Assembly (NCBI GenBank): GCA_021904315.1 | Contig: CM038921.1 | Coordinates: forward strand, 11,376,146-11,440,145 | From: Sphagnum magellanicum | Lineage: Eukaryota; Streptophyta; Sphagnopsida; Sphagnales; Sphagnaceae | Direction: 5' to 3' | DNA: 64,000 nucleotides | Shown: in pieces, positions 24,801-34,414 of the stretch | Layout of the letters: every line of letters starts with the position of its first letter | Position numbering within the stretch: position 1 is the stretch's first letter | Program-made: the position numbers and the translations under genes | Notes under the pieces: generated by a model | What the model was told of the DNA's origin: nothing | Databases searched by the model: none | Seen by the model: the letters and a program-made list of their open reading frames with translations, nothing else

Positions 24801-26036
24801 CTTCATAGCTTCAAAGTTGTGGAGGCTTCAGATTTGATCTCTTGGCTGGATTTCTTATTAGACAATTTGTTTCTTTGTTTTGGTCAGGGTGTTTATAGAC
24901 AATGCATTGATATCCCCATGGGTACTAATCGTGCGGTCTACTTGGCTAGTTTCTATCTCTTTGCCTATGAGATTGATTTCATTAAGTGTCTCTTGAAGAG
25001 TAACACATGTCCTGTTGTGCTTCATTGATTGTCCCTGGTTTGTAGGTTTGTGGATGATCTTTTTGTTCCTGATTTTCCATTTTTTGTGAACTTCATGTAC
25101 ATTAACCAGGACTCTTTTGGTAGTGGCATATACCCAAAAACATCTTGTGAGTTTAATTGTACATCTAAAGGCTTCTCTTGTAATTTCTTGGATCTAGCTG
25201 TGAGACAAAGTCTTCAAGGTTTATCCTGTGACATTTTTGACAAATGCTCTCAACCAGAGTATGCAGGTATTGAAATGATTAGAATGCCTCATGTTCATTC
25301 CAATATCTCAGTGACTGCGAAGCTGGGGGTTATCAATAGTCAATCAACTGTAATGGGGGTGTGTATTGGCTTCAGGTGGTGGGAAGGAGTTGTGAGAGAA
25401 GTAAATGATGTGGAAAACAAAGTTACTGTCTACTTTCCAGGTTTGCCAAATTGAATGCTCATTGTGAATAGAATTTGCAGATAAGATATATTTGCAGATA
25501 GCTGTAGATTTTGTAGCTAGAGCTGCAGTTTGATTATTCCACAGCTCAGCATGCATAGTAATAGGTCCATAGTTCATTTTCTGTAGTGACTTGGTGTTGC
25601 CATCTTTTTTAACAATGGGTTCTTTGTTGTCCATGAACTTGGCCAAGATTTTGAGAAGGCTGCTTGGGCATTGTTGAAGGGCACAATAAAACATATGTGT
25701 AGATCAGAAGGCCTGCTTCTGTTCCAATTCTTAATAGTAGCTGCATTTGATGGGATCAAAAATGGTTGTTTGAAGGTATCTCTTGCAGTCACAATTTATT
25801 TGTCTACTGCTGTGTCAAATGATAACACACAATTTTGCAGATAGATATCCCTTCTGCAGCCCTTTAAGTGATCTCTTTTCTGCATCCTGATTATATGTGT
25901 GTTGCCACGAGTTCAACATTGGCTTGTTTGTGCAGGCGAACAGGACCTTGTGGTGGTGAAGCCAAGGATTTTGAGGCCTTCTTTAAATTGGACAGAGGGC
26001 AAGTGGAGGCCATGTACAGATGTTCCAGCAGAGGAG
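16941..26036 (+). CDS. Double-Agenet (Tudor-like) nuclear protein, G2484-1-like; 3' end not found
   Basis: Nine phase-consistent GT-AG exons: 16941-17671, 17858-17904, 18369-18512, 19175-19611, 20621-21088, 21290-21398, 21600-21786, 25376-25440, 25936-26036 (763 codons). Conserved landmarks run in the order of Arabidopsis G2484-1: QSQILVLGAL then KGLVPDETVML; an Ala-rich helix (TAQEAVATATSALSQSHVVW, VAATVAAAASVAKAAVEVAT); Lys-rich patches such as VPKKGKSSKSKS and PPKKRLSLKGK that could act as nuclear signals; Agenet 1 (VGSLVE/VMSEEEGLRGGWFSGK to NLKEWFPR); then SRKRR and Agenet 2 (VGDHVDAFIQDGWWEGVVRE, KVTVYFPG, LRPSLNWTEGKWRPC). Agenet domains are Royal-family folds linked to chromatin or RNA reading. 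The ATG at 16941 follows a TAG and is only the first visible start; the known N-terminal block is missing. The last exon ends in phase 0 at a donor, so at least one more exon must follow. Confidence 0.85.
21791..21826 (+). repeat. (CT)18 microsatellite at a 5' splice site
   Basis: An uninterrupted CT run begins four bases into intron 7 of the Agenet gene (donor GTAT at 21,787) and is followed by GT-rich sequence. Confidence 0.95.
22650..25350 (+). mobile_element. Decayed Penelope-like retroelement, GIY-YIG upstream of RT
   Basis: It lies inside intron 7 of the Agenet gene, same strand. At 23,085-23,366 a frame ends GVIYVIYSVNNSRMLYVGQT, matching GIY...YVG endonuclease motifs. Reverse-transcriptase signatures follow: LVITYMDKCCNNFVFVCKKF (24,115-24,180), FDFSTLHTKI (24,607-24,640, motif A), QGVYRQCIDIPMGTN (about 24,890, motif B) and RFVDDLFV (25,044-25,067, motif C with both Asp). 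Frames change repeatedly and several stops intervene, so it is dead. In most Penelope elements GIY-YIG follows the RT; an N-terminal GIY-YIG with this RT wording fits the Naiad/Chlamys branch, known from protists, the green lineage and invertebrates. Similarity ends abruptly near 25,350, 25 bp before the next exon. Subfamily placement is inference. Confidence 0.78.
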
Positions 26037-29000
26037 GTACGGAGTTCATGGTGACCTGACACTAGTTTTTAATATCTAGATTTGTGCCTATAGAGCAGGA
26101 GGTGTGTAGCCACTAGATCATCAATGTGATATTTCTAGCACATTTCTATTGGCTTTGAGGTGGTTTTTTACTGCCTGTTGGACCTTGGGCATGCATGATT
26201 GGGCAACAGGCCACATGATGCACAGCCCCCTTTTCAAAGAAATGGAGTTAGATAGGTTGCTGTTTCAATTCTTGTGATTCAATCAAGATCAAAATTACTG
26301 ACATTTTTGTCAAATATTAGGAAACACATAGCAGTTGGTGTGTTATCAGTATGGAGGCTTCAATTCTAACTCCAGTACTAACTGTCTCAGCATATTATGC
26401 TCTAGTTACATTGCACTGGTGGTCCATGTCTTTTGAACATAGGATCTCCATTAGGATCTGTAATGTATGTATGGAGATCAAGGACATAGCCATTTGATCT
26501 GGGCCTAATTCTTTAGGGATCCATATCGGAAGCAGGAAATTCACCCTGTCAAACAGCAGAAAGTGGGGAGCTTGAGCAGTGAAGATAGCAAACAAATTTT
26601 GCCTCCATCTCATAGCACACATGAGGGCAGTGAAACATGAGTGTTTAATCAGGCCACTGTCACCTGACATCCAAGGTACTGCTCTTGAAAACTGTCTGTT
26701 TTCCTTAGGAGTTGCCAAGGGAGCCCTAGTACTTGGTCATGTTTAAGATCTTTTGAAGTTCTTTGCGAACTGAATGTGTAGGGCAGACAATATATATACC
26801 AGAAAAGGAGCCAGCATGAAATAAAAAGGCTCCTCACTTGCACCGTAACATTTTCATGTTAGACAAACTCTTAAATTTCTAATGTTTCATGATTTTCGAC
26901 CCTTTTATTTTGTTTTGATGTTCCCTTCATGGGTAATTTGTCCCTTTTTCTGAGTGTTCCTGTAATGGAAAGTTTTCTCAGAGAATTGCACATGGAAGGT
27001 GGAAATAATTCCACCTCTAGGTGCTCTCTGCCTAAGTACTTGGTTGAATGCACCAAGGATGAGAACTTAGCAATTGAAGGTGCTCTCATTGCACTTAGAT
27101 GGAGGGCTGGGCGGTCTCTTTTTGTAAGAAATGGTTACCTGAGATAGCTGAAGTGGCAATACTATGCAGCACACCAAGAGACCCAACATAGGATCCAGAA
27201 CCCAGCAGATGACCCAACATATATAATCTCTGTCAGGCAGTGTAGCAGGTCACAAAAATGTGGGGCAATTTAATTTTGAGTATTGCTTGCTAATGAAGGG
27301 AATATGATGAGTGTGACAATCCAAATGCTTCCAACTTTCAGCTTTGATGTCTGTAATTTGTGGTGTGCTTGTCTGTGCAGATTTGTCTTTCTTCCTCAGG
27401 CTTTGGAAGGGTTTGAAAATGTAGTACGGAGGGAGAAGAGAGTGAACTTTCCTCAATGCTCATGTATACTAGGTGAAATGCAGTCCAAGGTCCAGCTGAA
27501 GTGCATTGGTGAAGAATGAAGACAAATGTTGGGCTTTGGGTAATGGATTGTCTTGAATGATACAGGGCAACTTCATATCCAGTTTTGATTAATGTGTAGA
27601 AGGCAACTGAGGCTATTGAAGATGGCCATCTGCAAGGCCATTGAAGTAACTCGGGGACTGATTTGGTTAGCAGTGGCACTTTCTATATGTGCAGGTTTCT
27701 CAGTGAAGAAAAGTTGCTGGTGACTCTGAGATGAGTTGAGGTGTGATTGTTTACATTTGTGGTTGGCAAAGAACATGAAAACTCATGACAGAGCCGTTGA
27801 GGGCATTGGAGTCATATCCAGCTTCTGGAGGTACAGTCAAGTCAGTGTTTGCTGATGGGTTCTTTGCTAGAAAAACTCCTAGGAAAGTAAAGTCTTTCAA
27901 AGAATCTTTCTGCTTGAATCCATTGCGGGATTAAATTGATAAGCTACTCCACATTTTGAGGAAAGCAATTTGCAAATTCATGAACAGATCAGCTATTTGT
28001 TTCTATCTGTATTCAGTGAAACACAGGTTCTACATTGTCAAATTAAGAAACATTTTGAGGAACTATTTGTATTGATAAATTGAGACAAGCTCCAATCCCT
28101 TTTTGAAGACAATGGAGAATTCTTGTTAATTCCTCCTGTGACTCCAGCTCCAGTAGGTCATTATTGCATAACTCCTGGATAACTTTTGTAACATTTTATA
28201 ACAATTTCACATACCTCTTTATCTACTCTTGAAGGTCTTTGTGGTTGTATCCCAGAGGTCTGGTTGTAATGGCATTTCTTCATTAGCTCCTGAGCAGGGT
28301 AAGAGAGTAGCAAGATGAATTTTTCAATGGCAATATATGTATACATATTATACTACAATTATATGAAGGTGTGAGTAATTATTTTACATTATGTCATGCT
28401 GAAGGCATTTGAAGTCCTTTAAAAAATGGAAAAAAATAGCAAGAGTGTTAAGTATAGTGTTTCATAAGTGATTTTGAATAATGCATAATTTTTTTAATTC
28501 AATCCAAATTAGTCCACATGTTTTCATAGTATATAAAAGACTTGTAATATTTTTATAACTTTTGACATTACAACATGAAAAATTAAGTATTAATTACATT
28601 TGACATGACTCTTGTTGCACTTGATGAAATGGTAAACCATGTGGAAGCTTTGAAGGACAAAAAAATTCTTTTATGAGGCTCCAAGATAAAAATCGCTCTG
28701 TTTGGACATTTGGTTGACTATTTGTATTCAATGGCGTTGGAACATCTAGCCTTAAGTGCAAGTCACATGTGCAAGAAATAATCATGCAAAGATGATTATA
28801 AATTTATAAAAATTATTGAATATTAAATTGTGCATTTTAAAATTTTGAGTTGAAATATTGATTCATGACAATTTACGCATGTGAAAAATCAGCACCACCA
28901 TATGAATTATCTTTATTCAAATTGTTTGAATTTTTAAAAATTAAGTTTGCCCATTGTAAATTTGTTTTTTGGTAAACAATGAAAAAAATCTTATATAGTC

Positions 29001-29430
29001 CTTTAGCTCCTTGAGGGATACCTTTATCATGATTGTGCTTAGGTATGTTAAGGACCTCTTTTGGAAGAACATGATCTAGAACCATCAAAGGATCTAGAAC
29101 CTAAACTTTGTAAAAGATGTCCAAAACCTAATGTAAGAACCACTTCACCATTTTTCCGTAGCATTGTCTCCTATATAAAACATGTCCAATAGTAAAAGTC
29201 TTTCATAGAAGATTTGGTATTGCTCATTGCAAAATCCTATCAACATTTGAGTTCTATATATTGTGGTTGGATTGGTCGTTACACTTGTGTTGAAATCCTT
29301 GAATAATATTCCCACCATGCAAAGGCATTGGTTGATGAGGTGTTGTCATACATGCTTGAAGATGTTGGTTAGATATTTCAATTCATTATTGTGATTATGA
29401 TTGCAACCTTTTGATCTCTAGATGAACAAA
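26037..29430. other. Spacer or long intron with coding-like scraps
   Basis: The remaining Agenet exons should begin here or further right, but I could not place them. Two stretches look coding-like without being recognised: 26,976-27,120 (KYLVECTKDENLAIEGALIA after a 'ttttctcag') and 27,788-27,930 (VKSVFADGFFARKTPRKVKS). Neither gives a phase-0 join with the last resolved exon that I trust. From about 28.4 kb the sequence becomes AT-rich with nothing recognisable. Confidence 0.4.
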
Positions 29431-30000
29431 TGTGTTTTCATTCTAGTGATAATTTTTTTGTCACTTGGTTGGGAACAAAAACATATTGTAGACCTTTTTC
29501 AAGCATAAGATACACTATAAGTTCATATCTGATTGTTCATCTCAAACAACTTTTGGAAAAGAGTGGTTTAAAAAAGAAGAAGTTTTCTTACATGAAAGAT
29601 GAAAGGTCAAGTTTGCAAACTCTTATAGAAGCACTATAATCCATTATTAGTTGTGAGACCTTGAATATTGTAGTGCCATCGGAAGGCACTTGTTTTAGTC
29701 ATGCTTTTAGTAAATCATGTCAATATGCAATGAATGATAGCTTTTTTGTTGAATTACTTATGCTTCTATTAAGAAGACACAAACATCTATTTAGTAATGT
29801 GTCACTTGACCAAGAAAAGTGGAAAAGGGTGTCAAACATGGATCCAAGCATGCATTGCTAGTGGTTTGCATCCTTAGAAGTTGAAAACACTAACGAAGAA
29901 TTTCTTTTAAGGTTAATGTATTCCAAGATACTCTTCAATTTAAAAGGTTACAAACCAATGTTATGAAAATCAAAACATGGCTTTACAAGCTTACATTCCT
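29431..30000 (+). pseudogene. Probable hAT-type transposase relic
   Basis: Plus-strand frames read SYMKDERSSLQTLIEAL, stop, SIISCETLNIVVPSEGTCFS, HAFSKSCQYAMND, then broken sequence including VFQDTLQFKRLQTN. The order 'KDE..L.TL..AL..I.SC', 'G.CF.H..SK.CQYA', 'FQ.TL.' resembles a transposase family I associate with hAT-like elements of seed-free plants. Stops and frame changes show it is dead. Family assignment is from memory of the pattern; I am only moderately sure. Confidence 0.4.
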
Positions 30001-32237
30001 ACTTTCATCACATGGGTAGATGTGGAAGAATTGCATCAACATTATTTCATGTGGTTTCCACTTGTCTTTTGAACAATGGAAGGAATATTTGTTGCTTAAG
30101 GTGCATTACAATCAACAATTGAAGTGGTTGTGAGATTCCTAAAGAGAAGCTACAATTCAAAATTGAAATTGTTGCTTGCATGTTGATTGACATTGAAATT
30201 GATGTGAAGAATTTAAGTGCATGTGTGTGGGGGAAGGTTATTCAAGGGTTGACATTATATTTAGCCTTCATGGCAACCCACTTGCAATCACAATATGATT
30301 TTTTTGATGCTTGACCCAAGGGGAGGTTATTTCCAATTATTTCCAATTGATGTGCAAATAAAAGATGCAATTTAATGGAAAAAGTTATTTCTATAAATCA
30401 ATTCAATGTAAAAAGGGTGCTAAGAATGGATTATGAGAATACACTTGGAGTATATTTAAAATATTTTTAATTTTAATAAAATTATTCCCTTAATAGCATA
30501 GAAAAAAAATCCCTTTATTTCATGTGTTTCATAAAATATACAAAGAGTAACCTCCCCAAGCTTGACCTTCAACATAAGGGATTGTTTATTGTAATAGATT
30601 ATGTGGACCTTGATGCCATAAAATCCATTGCACAAAAGCTTACAATGACAAGCTTCTCTTTCATTAGTTCTTGTCCATTTATAGTTTGATAATTATTATA
30701 ATTCTAGGAATGTTAGCTAGTGTATGATATGGATTTTTCAAAATGTCAAAAAGTGAACCACCTAAATATGCTTTTATTCTAGATTAATTCCTAATTTTCA
30801 AAACATGTATACCAAAATATTGAAAATAGCATTGGATAAAAGAACTCCATTTATAAAAATTTCCTCCTAAATTGTTAGGTACACAAAATTAAATAATCTT
30901 TACAACTATTTTGGTACATGTTTGCAAAATTGTACCCAAGTATTAATTTCTTTTTGGATGTGCTACATGTGACATTTGATTTAAGAAAACCAAGTTGGTA
31001 ATTCCAATTTGAAATTGTGTTGTGCCATCTAATGTTCAAGAATTTTTTGTACAAGTGAAATAAAAGCTATCATGTATCAAAATTTGATCATTGATGTTCT
31101 TGCTTTTGATACTAACCCACTTAATGGTAGAGGGATCATGAGTGACAATTCCTTTTTATTGGCTTCTTGGCATGCCAATTTTTTGGCATTGTAGGTAGTG
31201 ACATGGAAGCCTGGTGGGGGTCAACCTATTTTGTATTAAAAAATTATAAGAGAAAAAATAAAAGGGCCCATGCAATGTTGTTGAATAAAATTATAATTCA
31301 ATTACTTATATGATGAAATTATTTATATTATCAAAATCCTTGATTATAAATAATAAAAATTATGAATTAATAAAAATATTAGAAAAATTATAACATATGT
31401 ACAAGCAACTTATAATAAGTATTAGTTGTTAGTAGGTTCAATTAGTAAAATGAAAAAGGTGTAATTTATATTGAAAGTGTAAAATAAACAAGGTAGCATT
31501 AATGATGTGATATTTGCTTCGCTAAGACAATAAATTGATAAAGGCCTAGACATAACTACTTGATAGTTCACTTACTTGGGTTGCAAATGCACTCCTTGTT
31601 TACTTTGATTTTAAAACTCAAAAACCCTAAATTTGTTTTGTATATTTTTTCCATGGAAACAAATCAAATATCCTTTGTTTCTAATGACTATGTGACTACT
31701 AGGGATGGTCTTCATAATCTAAAATGTGTTATGGTACTAAAATGTCCATTGACATTTTTTAAAATTAAATTTGAATATTTCATGCATTATGTTTCTTTAA
31801 TCATGCACAATCACTTTCCTTCTTTCATCGTTTTCCATGTCTTTAACTAAAACTAAAAATTAAAAAATATAAAATAAAAACTCAATGCAAACATAAAATT
31901 TTAATGAACCTTAAAATGATTAAAATGTGTAGACATTAAAAATTTTAATAATAATAAAAGTGTGAAATATTAAAGCTGAATATTCTCATAGAATGAAAGC
32001 ACGCCAAGCCCCCAAAAATTGTAATCATAAATTTATTTTTTTACAATTCATGTTTTTGGTACCATATGGACATCATATGTTTGATTTATTTTTTTGGTTT
32101 TAAAATATATTTCATTAGCTTTGATATGTTGGTATGAATCTTTTTTAAAAGGTTCATTATTAATTCCAAACTAGTATGAATTTTACCAATCAACTGACCT
32201 CACATCAAACAAGTGTCAACATTATAACTTTATTTTT
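30001..32237. other. AT-rich spacer, no gene seen
   Basis: The left part may continue the transposase relic. The rest is AT-rich with no recognisable coding. Confidence 0.5.
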
Positions 32238-32497
32238 TGGCCTTGCCTACTACCAAGGCAAGGATATTGTGTTTAGATTCATTGTAGAGTATAATAGTAG
32301 CTTAAGGGATTTTGGTGCCTAGGTAATAGGTTTTTTTTTTTATAGGAGGATTTTCTCAAAAAGATGATTTTTTGGCTTGTGTTAGAAACTTGAGATTAGT
32401 TATAGAATTATAATATCTTGAAGGATTTTGATTTTTGTTTTAGAGGACCTTTTGGAGATAATATTTTTGCATCGGGAAATATTTGAGTTTCCATAAT
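32238..32497 (+). repeat. Left part of dispersed repeat R2
   Basis: It begins with a hairpin (CCTTGCCTACTACCAAGGCAAGG) and continues 'atattgtgtttagattcatt' to 'aaatatttgagtttccataat'. It matches the minus strand of 48,485-48,785 throughout. The match breaks at 32,497 and resumes at 34,337. Confidence 0.8.
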
Positions 32498-34336
32498 CCA
32501 TGTAGACATATGCAAGTGGGTTCTTTTTGTGTCAACTTTTTGCCAGAATTGTGAAAAGTCTTCTTTGAAGAAAAACTTGGGAAAAAATATGTTTTTCTTC
32601 AGTGTTAAAATTTGTTTTTCCAGCAAAAAATTTATCACTCTTGCAATAATAATAAAATTGAGAAAGAAAAAACATTGGGTGTACAATTCTTTGACATTCA
32701 ATAATATTATCTTTTGATAAGTAATAATAGGATTTTTTCAAAGAAATTAACATAGCCTATATAGACATTCAACATTGAAGGCTTTTCTTTTGGTTTTAAT
32801 GAAAGATCTTTGAACTTGAACAACAATTGCCTCAAAATTAGTCAATTTTGTAAATTATTAAGCTAAAGACTCTTTTAATAAAGGAATTTTGATGGGGAAA
32901 AATTTGAGATAATATTAATTTATATCCACACTCAAAAAACACTCACAATTTGAAAGTTATGAAATTTGAAATTTTTTAAAACTTTAAATCTATTGTCAAA
33001 AGTCCTTTACCACATGCAAATGGGATGTAATGTACATGACATCTAAAGCAAAGTTATAGTTTGTGATACAAGAAAATAAAGCATAAAATAATTAGCATAT
33101 TTTCATAGAATTTCAAATTAAGATTTTTTTCAAAACGAAATGAAAATTTTGATAAAATTTGTACACTTTTTTTAAAATTAATTATTTGTCAAAATTTAAT
33201 ACAAAAAATGTGATATATTGAAGAAATTATATGTAATTTTAGTAACATATATTTTTTTAATTCATTCAAAAAATTATTTCTATGAAAATGTCAAATTACC
33301 AAAAAAGGATTGCAATCTTTAAGTCCTTTGTCATTGTCGACTCATTTGATTGTGATCACACCCAAACATCCTCTCTAATTTTTTAATTTTTAAAAAGCAA
33401 ATCCAAATGAAAAATCACAAATGCACTAGTGAATTGGACCAGGCTCAAAACTTGAATTGTATAGATTGTGTACCTCACTATGGATTGAAAGGATGTACGT
33501 CAATATCCATGGATGATTTCATAGTCCAAATTTTCATGTTTTTTTCTTCAATTAAGGCATTTTGGTTTCAAGATAACAAGAAAGAAATTATTGCCAAATA
33601 GTTAAGGTTTTTTGCCCTTTGAAAAAGATTCGTGATGGATTTCATCGTTTACAATACAAAGACACTAGGTGTTACTATTCAAGAATTCTAAAATTTGGGA
33701 TTGTGGACCATAATTGCATCCCTTTTTTTTGAAATATTTAAATATATATAACTTAAATATAATATTTGACAAAAAATGATGAAGTTTGAAATCAAGTAAT
33801 TGGGAAGGGCCAACCTTACAAGGTGTGAAAACTCAGCATGAATGCAATAAAATCTCATACCATCCAAAAGTTGATGCAATCTATACAATAAAAATAATTG
33901 TCTAGATGTTTGAAGCCTTCATACCTACTTACAAACCTACTCCATCCCTACAACCTCAGCAAAAAATTAGAATGGGTGGACAGATACCCCATCCCTAGCT
34001 TGTACTTTTAATAGAATATTTTTGTATTTATGGGAGATGGGGTGTGATTTGATATTTTGTAATATAGCCAATCCAAGCACACCCCAAAAAAGGAAGAGTT
34101 TAGATGAAAAAAAGGTGGGTCACTAGTTGAATCACAAGGAGGCTGCAATACAAAGCAAGGTCCAAATGTAATTCAAAGAAAAAGGTATTAAAAACATAAT
34201 CATCAAAGAATCCAAGTCATAAATTCACCTCTTTTTTTTAGTGGAGGTAGGCCTGAGGCCTCAAAACGCAATCTAAATTTTCAGGGCGTCACGTGGCATC
34301 AATTTTAACACCTTCAAAGTAAAGATTTTTTTTTTT
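32498..34336. mobile_element. 1.84-kb insertion in R2 with 13-bp target duplication
   Basis: The 13-mer gagtttccataat occurs at 32,485-32,497 and again at 34,337-34,349. The uninterrupted R2 copy at 48.5 kb reads straight through this point with one copy. The inserted segment ends in a run of T just before the right duplication. A 13-bp duplication with a homopolymer tail suggests a LINE- or SINE-type retroposon, but no protein motif is visible inside. The segment could be composite: its last ~96 bp are the dispersed 'AGTGGAGGTAGGCCT' repeat. Confidence 0.6.
34241..34336 (+). repeat. AGTGGAGGTAGGCCT repeat copy
   Basis: Shares about 95 bp with the 40.4-kb copies, including 'cctcaaaacgcaatctaaat', 'cacgtggcatca' and 'accttcaaagtaaagat' followed by a T run. 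Confidence 0.85.
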
Positions 34337-34414
34337 GAGTTTCCATAATTCTTCTTTTGCCTTAAGATACTTTATAACTTCAATGGCAAGGCCACAGTGT
34401 GACACACCCCTTGT
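34337..34414 (+). repeat. Right part of dispersed repeat R2
   Basis: Continues the R2 match ('ttcttcttttgc', 'atggcaaggcca', 'gtgtgacacaccccttgtt') after the 1.84-kb insertion. The same blocks lie contiguous on the minus strand of the 48.4-48.8 kb copy. Confidence 0.75.

Noticed and set aside
26395-26718. Minus-strand 107-codon frame
   Set aside because: No motif or family recognised and no splice context; treated as chance.
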